Position numbers and translations under genes: made by a program. Below are positions 48,777 to 57,107 of a stretch of 64,000 nucleotides of DNA, piece after piece; positions within the stretch are counted from its first letter, which is position 1, and every line of letters begins with the position of its first letter. This stretch comes from Acinetobacter albensis. Its GTDB lineage: Bacteria > Pseudomonadota > Gammaproteobacteria > Pseudomonadales > Moraxellaceae. The stretch is taken from NCBI RefSeq assembly GCF_900095025.1, contig NZ_FMBK01000010.1, forward strand, positions 62,001-126,000. The letters are read 5' to 3'. The notes beneath the pieces were generated by a model that saw nothing but the letters and a program-made list of their open reading frames with translations, made no database searches and was not told where the DNA came from.

Positions 48777-50264
48777 ATGTCATTTGCGAAAATTTTTACG
48801 CGGGGTCTATTGGGGCTACATGCACCATTGATTGAAGTTGAAGTTCATGTCAGTCAAGGGCTTCCTTCTTTAACTATTGTTGGTCTGGCCGAAGCAGCGG
48901 TACGTGAAAGTAAAGATCGTGTACGATCCGCTATTATTAACAGTGGGTTTCAGTTTCCGACCAAACGTCTAACCATCAACTTAGCGCCCGCAGACTTACC
49001 CAAAGATGGCTCACGGCTTGATTTACCCATTGCATTGGGTATTTTAATAGCATCGGGACAAATTCCAGAAAATGCCACAGACAATTTAGAATTTATTGGA
49101 GAACTGGCTTTAGATGGCCAACTTCGTTCAGTGACAGGAATTTTAAGTATTGCGATTGCCTGTCAGCAATCGGGACATCAACTTATTCTACCTAAACAAA
49201 ATGCACAAGAAGCTTCACAACTTCCTCAGTTTGAAGTTTTCGCGGCACAGCATTTAAAAGATGTTTGTGAACATTTATCTAAGCAACAGCCTATTCCGCA
49301 ATACCAAGTTCAGATGCCAATTGCAGTCGATCAGTATCAGTGTGATTTGGCCGATGTCAAAGGTCAACTTCGACCTCGACGTGCATTGGAAATTGCTGCA
49401 GCAGGTGGACATTCCTTATTATTTAAAGGACCTCCAGGAACAGGAAAAACACTTTTAGCCTCGCGACTTGCCAGTATATTGCCTCCTTTAAATATGCAAG
49501 AGAACTTAGAAGTCGCACGAATTTATTCAGTTGCCAATACTGTGCACACTTTTGGACAGCGCCCTTTTCGTGCACCACATCATACTGCTTCTGCAATTGC
49601 TTTAGTCGGTGGTGGCTCACATCCTAAACCGGGCGAAATTACTTTGGCGCATTTAGGGGTGTTATTTTTAGATGAGCTACCTGAATTTGATCGTAAAGTT
49701 TTAGAAGTTCTCAGACAGCCTTTAGAATCGAAAGAAATCGTGATTTCGCGTGCTTCTCGACAAATGACGTTTCCTGCAAACTTTCAATTGATTGCAGCCA
49801 TGAATCCATGCCCTTGCGGTTATGCATTTAATCAAGATGTGCGTTGTCAATGTTCAGCTGATGCTATTAAGCGTTATCAAAATCGTATTTCTGGGCCATT
49901 GTTAGACCGTATAGATTTACATTTGGATGTCCCACCTTTGCAAGCAACCGAGTTACAAGACACCACTCCTGTAGAAAATTCTCAGACTGTGCGTGAGCGT
50001 GTGATTCAAGCTTACCAAAGACAAATACAACGACAAAATTGTTTAAATCATGCTTTAAGTCCGAAACAACTTGAACAATATGTGGTCTTAGACCCACAAG
50101 CACAAAAAATCATTGAAATGGCTCAGCAACGATTAAATTTATCTGCACGTGCTTATCATAGAGTGTTACGGGTAGCGCGCAGTATTGCAGATTTGTCTGA
50201 ACACAGCGAAATTCAAACGCAACATCTAACTGAAGCGTTGTCTTATCGCGCACAACAAAATTAA
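48777..50264 (+). CDS. comM: YifB/ComM-type AAA+ ATPase
   Basis: A 495-residue protein with an N-terminal Lon-protease-like domain (about 20-170), a Mg-chelatase AAA+ domain with Walker A GPPGTGKT (about residue 219) and Walker B LFLDELPEF, and a C-terminal Mg-chelatase subunit domain. ComM is a hexameric DNA helicase that drives branch migration during natural transformation, a well-known property of Acinetobacter. The zinc-like cysteines in NPCPCGYAFNQDVRCQC are present. Length is normal and the frame intact. In several A. baumannii lineages this gene is the insertion site of AbaR-type resistance islands; here it is uninterrupted. Confidence 0.95.
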   Translation: MSFAKIFTRGLLGLHAPLIEVEVHVSQGLPSLTIVGLAEAAVRESKDRVRSAIINSGFQFPTKRLTINLAPADLPKDGSRLDLPIALGILIASGQIPENATDNLEFIGELALDGQLRSVTGILSIAIACQQSGHQLILPKQNAQEASQLPQFEVFAAQHLKDVCEHLSKQQPIPQYQVQMPIAVDQYQCDLADVKGQLRPRRALEIAAAGGHSLLFKGPPGTGKTLLASRLASILPPLNMQENLEVARIYSVANTVHTFGQRPFRAPHHTASAIALVGGGSHPKPGEITLAHLGVLFLDELPEFDRKVLEVLRQPLESKEIVISRASRQMTFPANFQLIAAMNPCPCGYAFNQDVRCQCSADAIKRYQNRISGPLLDRIDLHLDVPPLQATELQDTTPVENSQTVRERVIQAYQRQIQRQNCLNHALSPKQLEQYVVLDPQAQKIIEMAQQRLNLSARAYHRVLRVARSIADLSEHSEIQTQHLTEALSYRAQQN

Positions 50265-50415
50265 ATTTTGAAGCAATCATTAGAAATGGATTAAGCAAAT
50301 GTCTCATCGGAATTTAGCCATTTTTTTGCTGAATCGAAGCCATACTTTAAAGATGATATAATTTTCTAAGTTGTTTAATGATGGTTCAAAATTATTCATG
50401 CCCTTGAACGGACAT

Positions 50416-50456
50416 AATAAAAAACCTCTAAAGAATTACTTTAGAGGTTTTTTTAT
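50416..50456. terminator. Bidirectional terminator between comM and the TorF porin
   Basis: Stem AAAACCTCTAAAG / CTTTAGAGGTTTT, perfect for 13 bp with a 5-base loop and with A and T runs at the ends. It separates two convergent genes. Confidence 0.92.
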
Positions 50457-50474
50457 TAATCTTTAAACTTAAAT

Positions 50475-51227
50475 TTAGAAGGCTTTGGTTAAGGTAAACA
50501 CTGCACCTGTGTCTACGCCACGTTTGCCAGCATGAGTCATGCCATCGGTATCAATATCTGTACCTACAGCAGCTAATTCAGCAGATAAGCCATCAACAGA
50601 AGCAAATGAATAGCTCACACCCGCTTTCCAATCGATATAACTGTCTTCCCCACCAAAATAATCCTCATCTGCTTGGGTATAACCTAATGCAGCCACACCG
50701 CCAAAACCGGTGGTGCCAAAAGGTACCGCATACGTTGCATTAAGATACCAAGCATCTGTATCTAAGCCCAAGAAATCATTGGTATAATTAACAGCTGTTA
50801 ATAAACTTGCACCTGGCACCAATACATCATTGAAAGTCAATTTACCGTATAGTTCCAACCAGTTTAAGTCACTTTCACTTGGGTAAGCGTAGTACCATAA
50901 ACCGACATCGAGTAATGGTTTGTGAGCAAAATTATCTAAAGTCGTTGCATAACCAATATAAGGGTCGAGTTCAATATGCGCCGTCCCGCCAAAATCAACA
51001 TTTGATCCCCAAACACCCGCATACGCACCTGACTCATGTGACAATACAAAACCTGCTTGTACTGATGGATCGTTAAAGGTTTGAGTCATACCACGGTAAC
51101 GATAATCTGAAGTTAAAGCCGCAGTTCCACTGAACGACAAACCATAAGGTAATGCTGGTGTCTCATCAGCAAATACAGTAGCCGAAATACCTGTTAAAGC
51201 AGCGATTAGACATATTTTTTTAAACAT
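50475..51227 (-). CDS. TorF-family putative outer membrane porin
   Basis: A 250-residue protein with a signal peptide (MFKKICLIAALTGISATVFADE) and a beta-barrel pattern; it opens with LSFSGTAALTSDYRYRGMTQT and ends in a C-terminal Phe (FTLTKAF), typical of outer membrane proteins. It belongs to the TorF/Gcw_chp family of putative porins. The substrate is unknown. A very good sigma-54 promoter precedes it, close in layout to that of glnK-amtB, suggesting uptake of a nitrogen compound. The ATG used here has GGGGAT upstream; an ATG six codons earlier is less likely. Confidence 0.87.
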   Translation of the reverse strand: MFKKICLIAALTGISATVFADETPALPYGLSFSGTAALTSDYRYRGMTQTFNDPSVQAGFVLSHESGAYAGVWGSNVDFGGTAHIELDPYIGYATTLDNFAHKPLLDVGLWYYAYPSESDLNWLELYGKLTFNDVLVPGASLLTAVNYTNDFLGLDTDAWYLNATYAVPFGTTGFGGVAALGYTQADEDYFGGEDSYIDWKAGVSYSFASVDGLSAELAAVGTDIDTDGMTHAGKRGVDTGAVFTLTKAF

Positions 51228-51269
51228 TTGAGCATCCCCATTCATTTTTTATAAACTCATGGAACTAAT

Positions 51270-51286
51270 AGCAAATGCTGTGCCAA
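51270..51286 (-). promoter_or_regulatory. Sigma-54 promoter of the TorF porin gene
   Basis: On the minus strand it reads TTGGCACAGCATTTGCT: TGGCAC, five bases, TTGCT, a full match to the -24/-12 consensus. The -12 G is 45 bases before the ATG, nearly the same as for glnK. An activator such as NtrC is required in such systems; no NtrC site was identified with confidence. Confidence 0.8.
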
Positions 51287-51431
51287 AACTAAGAATTAAT
51301 TAAAAACCAAGCTCCTACACACACATATATTATTGTTTTTCATTGGTTTATTTAAATTCACTAAAGATAAGAAAATATTCCTTCTTTGTTTTTCTCAATG
51401 TATCAAAGATAGGTTTTGATGCGCCTGACCA

Positions 51432-51480
51432 TAAAAATAGTCACCAATTTTTATGCTGCTTCTTTTTGAGACTATTTTTT
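51432..51480. terminator. Hairpin with A/T ends, possible small-RNA terminator
   Basis: AAAAATAGTC pairs perfectly with GACTATTTTT over 10 bp; the loop is long (about 28 bases). T-rich ends on the right and an A-run on the left would allow termination in either direction. No gene ends near it, so an unannotated transcript is possible. The long loop makes it weaker than a usual terminator. Confidence 0.35.
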
Positions 51481-51540
51481 AATCAAAATATTTTTTCTGC
51501 CTAGAAAAAGTGCACGCTTTCAAAAAACTCAGTTTTATTG

Positions 51541-51558
51541 AATTGAATATATTCAATT
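51541..51558. repeat. Perfect 18-bp palindrome
   Basis: AATTGAATATATTCAATT is fully symmetrical. It lies in the gene-free region, about 310 bases upstream of torF and 750 upstream of the OprD-type gene. It may be a protein-binding site; its composition is entirely A/T except for one G/C pair per half. Confidence 0.6.
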
Positions 51559-51970
51559 ATGGCAAGGTTAAAACCATGCTCTTTCTTACATGCTCAATGA
51601 ATGTTTTTATGATCCAAAATTTTCTTCACCTATGAATATATGAAACAGTTCACGCTAATCCATATAACACAATGAAGAACACTGCATCATTTAAATTTCT
51701 TATTTATGAAGAGAACTAAAACAATATAAATAACGTAATTTTATTAAAAATTGGATGTGCGTTTAGTGGCTCTCAATAAATAAAAAATCTGCAACATAGA
51801 AAAAATTAGTTCTGGTTTTTAAACATATTTTATAACTTTTGTTCAATTATAAACCAATATTTCAGGTGTTCTTAAAATGAAAAAATCTAAAATTCCCTGT
51901 TCTAAATAACGTTGTTTTTTTAATATAATGTTAAATTATTAAGCAATAAAAATACAAAAAACTCTAATTT

Positions 51971-51988
51971 TTTAATCTCTAGATTAAA
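51971..51988. repeat. 18-bp inverted repeat (8-2-8)
   Basis: TTTAATCT-CT-AGATTAAA is a perfect 8-bp inverted repeat with a 2-base centre. It lies about 320 bases before the OprD-type porin gene. A regulator site is possible. Confidence 0.55.
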
Positions 51989-52305
51989 TCAAAATCCACC
52001 AAAAACCTTATAGAACGACATATTAGACCAAAGTATAAGCAACTAAAATCCCTAAAAATATAGGTCTATATGAAATATAGATTACATAAAAAATCACTTA
52101 TTAACAAAATATATAATTGTTTTAAATCAAATTTTCTGAGAAAAGTTAGAATTTTAATGTTCGTTCAATTTATTAAATACTTTATTATTCAAATAATGCA
52201 TAAATTTAATGAAATAAAAGCAATGAAAAAAGATTTTATTCTTCTACAATCCGTATACAATTCCTTCAATTTTTTTAATTTTGTATTGTATAAGGCTTCT
52301 CCCCC

Positions 52306-53604
52306 ATGCAAAAAACACAAAAACTTAGTTTAGCCATTTTGATTCAAGCTGCTTTAATTTCTTCAGCTTATGCAAACGAACAAAGTGAAGCTAAAGGCTT
52401 TATTGAAGATGCTGAAGGTTCTGTTCTATTTCGCACAGGCTATATTAATCGTGATAAAAAAACAGTCGGTGTAAAAGACCAAAGTTCGGCAGCCCAATCT
52501 GCCATTTTTAAGCTCGATTCTGGTTATACACAAGGTGTAGTTGGTTTTGGTGTAGGCGTCGTTGGCGATGCTTCATTTAAACTAGGCGCAAATAAGAATG
52601 CCAGTAACAATATGATTCCACGTGAAACATTGAATGGCACCGATAATGCTGGTGATACTTACGATCATTGGGAACGTGGTGGTGCCAATGTAAAAGCCCG
52701 TATTTCAAATACAGATATTCGCTACGGTACTCAAGTTTTAGATTTACCTGTACTGGCCAGCAATACGGGTCGTATGGTGCCAGAATACTTCGAAGGTTTT
52801 CTAGCGACCAGTCGTGAAATTAAAGGTTTAGAATTGACCGCGGGTAAATTTACGAAAAATCAGATGTCAGAACAAATCAATAGCGATGGCAATAATTTAG
52901 ACAGCGCAGTGGTTTGGGGTGCTAAATACAAATTTAATGATGCTTTAAATGCCTCTTACTATGGTCTAAACAGCGAAGATAAATTAGAACGTCATTATAT
53001 CAATGCCAATTATAAACATTCTTTGGCAAATGGTAGCTCTTTAACCTATGACTTCAGTGGCTATCATACTGAATGGGATCAAGACGCGACTACTTACTCT
53101 TCAACTCTTGGAAATGAAAATATTGATGGTCGTAGCAATAATATTTGGGCAGTCTCTGGCTCTTATAATTACGGTCCTCACAATATGATGTTGGCGTATC
53201 AACAAAATACCGGTAACACAGGCTATGATTACGGTCAAAATGCCGATGGTTTCCAAAGCGTTTACTTACCGAACTCATATTTGTCTGATTTTGTGGGTAA
53301 TCATGAAAAATCAGCACAAGTTCAATACAACTTAGACTTCGGTAAAATAGGTGTTCCTGGTTTAAATTGGACCACGGCTTATGTCTATGGCTGGGATATT
53401 GAAGTTGCTGGTAACAATCAAGAAGGTAAAGAACGTGAGATTTTTAACCAAGTAAAATACACGGTTCAAAGCGGTTTTGCTAAAGATGCCAGCTTACGCG
53501 TACGTAACTCCATTTACCGCGCAAACAGTGCTTATGATAGCGCTTATATTGGCAGTACCAATGAATGGCGTTTATTCCTTGATATTCCTGTAAAATTATT
53601 TTAA
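52306..53604 (+). CDS. OprD-family outer membrane porin
   Basis: A 432-residue beta-barrel protein with a signal peptide ending in SSAYANE. The N-terminal FIEDAEGSVLFRTGYINRDKK, then FSSGYTQG-like and RMVPEYFEGFLATS stretches, and the C-terminal RLFLDIPVKLF with terminal Phe fit the OprD family of substrate-specific porins. Members take up basic amino acids, aromatic acids and other small compounds; the substrate here is unknown. An AAGG sequence lies about 10 bases before the ATG. The long AT-rich region in front may carry its regulation. Confidence 0.9.
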   Translation: MQKTQKLSLAILIQAALISSAYANEQSEAKGFIEDAEGSVLFRTGYINRDKKTVGVKDQSSAAQSAIFKLDSGYTQGVVGFGVGVVGDASFKLGANKNASNNMIPRETLNGTDNAGDTYDHWERGGANVKARISNTDIRYGTQVLDLPVLASNTGRMVPEYFEGFLATSREIKGLELTAGKFTKNQMSEQINSDGNNLDSAVVWGAKYKFNDALNASYYGLNSEDKLERHYINANYKHSLANGSSLTYDFSGYHTEWDQDATTYSSTLGNENIDGRSNNIWAVSGSYNYGPHNMMLAYQQNTGNTGYDYGQNADGFQSVYLPNSYLSDFVGNHEKSAQVQYNLDFGKIGVPGLNWTTAYVYGWDIEVAGNNQEGKEREIFNQVKYTVQSGFAKDASLRVRNSIYRANSAYDSAYIGSTNEWRLFLDIPVKLF

Positions 53605-53623
53605 TTCATCACAAATTTTAAAT

Positions 53624-53662
53624 TAAAAAAAACCTGCATCCTTTTGATGCAGGTTTTTTTAT
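53624..53662. terminator. Bidirectional terminator between the OprD-type porin and ppa
   Basis: Stem AACCTGCATC / GATGCAGGTT with a 5-base loop, an A-run before and seven T residues after. It lies between convergent genes. Confidence 0.92.
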
Positions 53663-53700
53663 TCAGCTCAATTTTTAAAAAAATAAAAATTTAAACTTAA

Positions 53701-54225
53701 TTATTTTGCAGCTTCAATGGCTTTTAAGACTTCTTGTTTAGCCACTTCAGAACCTTCCCAACCAGTCAACTTGACCCATTTTCCTGGCTCTAAATCTTTG
53801 TAGTGCGCAAAGAAATGCTCTACTTGTTGAATCAGTAAAGGTGGAAGATCCGTATACTCTTTAATATCTTTATAAATTGGAGATAATTTTTCATGTGGAA
53901 CTGCGATTAATTTCGCATCGATACCACCATCATCTTCCATATTCAACTTGCCGACAGGACGGCAACGAATGACTGAGCCTGGTTCAACTGGATGTGGCGT
54001 CACAACCAGTACATCTAATGGGTCACCATCTTCAGATAAAGTATTTGGCACATAGCCATAATTTGCAGGGTAGAACATCGCTGTACCCATAAAACGGTCT
54101 ACAAATAACGCGTCTGAATCTTTATCAATTTCATACTTGATCGGCGCGGCATTGGCAGGAATTTCAATAATCACGTAGATGTCGTTTGGTGCATCTTTAC
54201 CTGGTGGGATATTGCTGTAGCTCAT
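53701..54225 (-). CDS. ppa: Inorganic pyrophosphatase
   Basis: A 174-residue family I soluble pyrophosphatase that hydrolyses PPi to two phosphates with magnesium. The signature [12 protein letters not shown] contains the three conserved Asp residues; [19 protein letters not shown], the [10 protein letters not shown] stretch and [11 protein letters not shown] complete the active site. Single gene with its own promoter. Confidence 0.97.
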   Translation of the reverse strand: MSYSNIPPGKDAPNDIYVIIEIPANAAPIKYEIDKDSDALFVDRFMGTAMFYPANYGYVPNTLSEDGDPLDVLVVTPHPVEPGSVIRCRPVGKLNMEDDGGIDAKLIAVPHEKLSPIYKDIKEYTDLPPLLIQQVEHFFAHYKDLEPGKWVKLTGWEGSEVAKQEVLKAIEAAK

Positions 54226-54353
54226 AGCATCACTCTTTAAAAGTTAAATCTTATTTAAACCGCCACGATTATAGCGTTTTTTTGAGAATTAAATAACGTG
54301 GTGATTATACATCTGGTGGGCCAAAATATATATTTGCAATCTACCCCGTTATT

Positions 54354-54752
54354 TTACGTTAATTTGATGACCAAAAATAATAAACAAATTGGGCACAACA
54401 AAGATAAGATCCAGACAATTGAACGCAACGTGGCCCAATTGGCTAAATAGCAAATACCATAGAGGATGCGCAATATAATATAGGCAGTCCCAAAAGTCAT
54501 AATGACACTTTGATGAACAACCATATATTCTGCCATTAAAATTGCAGCGATAAATAAAGGTAAACTTTCAAAGCTATTTTGTTGTACCGCATTCGCACGT
54601 GCTGCTAAGCCATCACATTTCGCCAAAAATTCGCGCGGATTTTGATTATCTCGGCCTTTAAAACCTGCTGTTTTTTTTGCGATCATCGTAAATACATAAG
54701 GCAATAAACATGCAATTAAGATGAGATAGACGATTCCGCTTATACTCTGCAT
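54354..54752 (-). CDS. MAPEG family membrane protein
   Basis: A 132-residue protein with four hydrophobic helices (about 5-20, 65-85, 88-105, 110-130) and the MAPEG-like motif NPREFLAKCDGLAARANAVQQNSFESLPLF. Human MAPEG members handle glutathione and eicosanoids; bacterial functions are mostly unknown. It is a single gene divergent from the next one. Confidence 0.85.
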   Translation of the reverse strand: MQSISGIVYLILIACLLPYVFTMIAKKTAGFKGRDNQNPREFLAKCDGLAARANAVQQNSFESLPLFIAAILMAEYMVVHQSVIMTFGTAYIILRILYGICYLANWATLRSIVWILSLLCPICLLFLVIKLT

Positions 54753-54858
54753 TTCATTTTTCTCATTCAGATTTTCTGCCCGATATCATAGCATGGTGTT
54801 TCAATAATATTTTTTGTTAAATTATAATGTTTTTATTCATGAGGACTCAGGTTTTATT

Positions 54859-55242
54859 ATGATCAATCCAGATCAACAAGAAATGTTTGATAAATTAGAC
54901 AAGCAGCAGCAACATCAACGTAAACTTGACCGCGTACTTAAAATTGTATTGCCTATTGTGGCCTTTTTAGTTGCGACCATTTGCGCCAATATGAATATTG
55001 GATCCCCGATTGGAACACTGATTATCTTGGTGATCGCTTTATGGATGGTCACGATTAAACGTCAAAACCTACATCTTTGGTGGGCAATTATTTTAATCTA
55101 TTGCCTGATTGATAACTGGCTCAGTTATGGTGCATTTCATTTACCTGGCTTTAGTCGGCAGTTTGGTACGATGTTTATTTTTGTCGGTATTTTTGGTATT
55201 GGCCGCCCCTATATGGATCGTTGGTTAATGAAAAACCAATAA
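54859..55242 (+). CDS. Small uncharacterised inner-membrane protein
   Basis: A 127-residue protein with a charged, Gln-rich N-terminal end (MINPDQQEMFDKLDKQQQHQRKLDR) and about four hydrophobic helices (32-48, 50-68, 76-92, 100-118). No family is recognised. A longer in-frame start is possible, but the ATG used here has CAGG seven bases upstream. The stop codon is part of the following terminator. Confidence 0.7.
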   Translation: MINPDQQEMFDKLDKQQQHQRKLDRVLKIVLPIVAFLVATICANMNIGSPIGTLIILVIALWMVTIKRQNLHLWWAIILIYCLIDNWLSYGAFHLPGFSRQFGTMFIFVGIFGIGRPYMDRWLMKNQ

Positions 55243-55271
55243 AAAAGCGCCATTGAATGGCGCTTTTTTAG
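55240..55271. terminator. Bidirectional terminator overlapping a stop codon
   Basis: Stem AAAAAAGCGCCAT / ATGGCGCTTTTTT with a 3-base loop. It begins at the stop codon of the small membrane protein gene and lies just after the end of fadD on the other strand. Confidence 0.92.
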
Positions 55272-55282
55272 ATCATATCGAT

Positions 55283-56962
55283 TTAATTGGTTTTACGTAA
55301 ATCTTTACGTAAAATTTTACCTACGTTAGATTTTGGTAATTCATCAATGAACTCGACATAACGAGGGCGTTTATAACCAGTTAAGTTTTCTTTAGCAAAT
55401 GCAAGAATTTCTTCTGTGGTCAACGATGGATCTTTTTTCACAACAAATAATTTTGGTACTTCACCTGATTTTTCATCTTGCACCCCAATTGCCGCGACTT
55501 CCAGCACTTTTGGATGGGTAGAAATGACTTCTTCGATTTCAGATGGATAAACATTAAAACCAGACACCAAAATCATGTCTTTTTTACGGTCAACAATTTT
55601 CACATAACCACGTGAATCCATCACACCAATATCTCCCGTACGGAAGAAATTATCTGCTGTCATGACTTTTGCTGTTTCATCAGGACGATTCCAATAGCCT
55701 TTCATGACTTGAGGACCACGAATCGAGATTTCTCCTTGTTCGCCCAAAGCCACTTCGTTACCATCATCGTCTAAAATTGCAACTTCAGTTAACGGTAATG
55801 GAATACCAATCGTACCACTAAATTCAGTCGCGGCTGGTGGATTCGCAGTAGCAACAGGTGAGGTTTCAGACAAACCATAACCTTCGATAATGTTTGATCC
55901 TGTAATTTTTTTCCATGCTTCAGCCGTAGAAGCAAGAACTGCCATCCCGCCACCCATTGCCATTTTAAGTTTGCTATGGTCAAGTTGTCTAAATTCTTCA
56001 TTATTGACCAAAGCATTAAACAATGTGTTTACTGCTGGGAAGAACGTTGGTTGATATTTACGTAGCTCTTTCATCACCGCTGGTAAGTCACGCGGATTAG
56101 GAATCAAGACATTTGCCTGCCCTTTATACATACCATACATGGCACAAACCATGAATGCGAAAATATGATAAAGCGGTAGCGCACAAAAAATACGGTCATC
56201 TTTAGAACCGTCTTGTGCACCAAATTTACTTTGGAAAATACCATCACATTGCAATAAGTTTGCAACCAGATTGCGATGGGTCAATTCTGCCCCTTTCGAC
56301 ACACCTGTGGTACCACCCGTGTATTGAAGTACTGCAGTATCACTTAAAGTTAAATTTGGACGTTTATAATTGCTGGCACTCACTTTTGACATGGCCGCAT
56401 TAAATTTAATATGTCCTGGAATATCCCAAGCTGGAATTTGCTTACGCACTGACCGTAAAACAAAATTCACCAATGTGCCTTTTAACGTTCCCAGCATATC
56501 TCCGACGGAAGCCACCACAACATGCTTCACAGGTGTTTTGCCTAAAATTGCTTGGTAAACACTGGCAAAATTTTCAATAATAACTAAGCCTTCTGCACCA
56601 GAATCATTTAATTGATGTTCCAACTCACGTGACGTATACAGTGGGTTGACATTCACCAAGATTAGACCTGCACGCAGTACACCAATAGCAACCACTGGAT
56701 ATTGAAGGACATTCGGCATCATGACTGCAACGCGTGAACCTTTTGCCAGACCTAGACTTTGCAAATAAGTCGCAAATTTGCGGCTGGCTGCATCTAATTC
56801 GTTAAAAGTGATCACTTTATCCATGAAGATAAAGGCTTCACGGGAACCAAATTTTTTAAAATTACTTTCAAAAATGTCAACAAGCGAGGTATTTTCTGCT
56901 GGCAATTCTACAGTTTCAGGAATTCCTGTTTTTTGGTACTCAGCAAACCAAATCTTTTCCAT
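55283..56962 (-). CDS. fadD: Long-chain-fatty-acid--CoA ligase
   Basis: A 559-residue adenylate-forming enzyme that activates fatty acids to acyl-CoA. The AMP-binding P-loop QYTGGTTGVSKGAELTH, the GYGLSETSPV motif, WNRPDETA, FRTGDIGVMDSRGYVKIVDRKKDMI and the C-terminal lysine in PKSNVGKILRKDLR are all present. The chosen ATG has GGAGAGAAGG upstream; a longer start would add 20 residues. It feeds beta-oxidation or phospholipid recycling. The exact chain length preference is not known. Confidence 0.9.
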   Translation of the reverse strand: MEKIWFAEYQKTGIPETVELPAENTSLVDIFESNFKKFGSREAFIFMDKVITFNELDAASRKFATYLQSLGLAKGSRVAVMMPNVLQYPVVAIGVLRAGLILVNVNPLYTSRELEHQLNDSGAEGLVIIENFASVYQAILGKTPVKHVVVASVGDMLGTLKGTLVNFVLRSVRKQIPAWDIPGHIKFNAAMSKVSASNYKRPNLTLSDTAVLQYTGGTTGVSKGAELTHRNLVANLLQCDGIFQSKFGAQDGSKDDRIFCALPLYHIFAFMVCAMYGMYKGQANVLIPNPRDLPAVMKELRKYQPTFFPAVNTLFNALVNNEEFRQLDHSKLKMAMGGGMAVLASTAEAWKKITGSNIIEGYGLSETSPVATANPPAATEFSGTIGIPLPLTEVAILDDDGNEVALGEQGEISIRGPQVMKGYWNRPDETAKVMTADNFFRTGDIGVMDSRGYVKIVDRKKDMILVSGFNVYPSEIEEVISTHPKVLEVAAIGVQDEKSGEVPKLFVVKKDPSLTTEEILAFAKENLTGYKRPRYVEFIDELPKSNVGKILRKDLRKTN

Positions 56963-57107
56963 AATGCCCTTCTCTCCAATGTAAATCCTTAGTTCTAACT
57001 GTTTTTCAATGTTATGCGTCATTCTTTAACTTGTTTATGCATAACATGACATCCATTTACACAAATACCCATCATATATAACGTATTTTGATCAATGGAT
57101 GCTAGTT

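Larger units (their letters stand above)
51228..52305. other. 1.1-kb AT-rich gene-free region
   Basis: It lies between the divergent TorF porin and OprD-type porin genes. It contains the sigma-54 promoter of torF at its left end, a long hairpin at 51432-51480, two perfect 18-base palindromes (51541-51558 and 51971-51988) and otherwise very AT-rich DNA. No open frame looks like a protein: one of 87 codons near the right end is low-complexity and overlaps the start of the porin gene. It could hold small RNAs or regulatory sites. Confidence 0.55.

Noticed and set aside
52070-52333. An 87-codon open frame before the OprD-type porin
   Set aside because: Low-complexity Lys/Phe/Ile/Asn composition that follows from AT-rich DNA, no ribosome site, and it overlaps the start of the porin gene.
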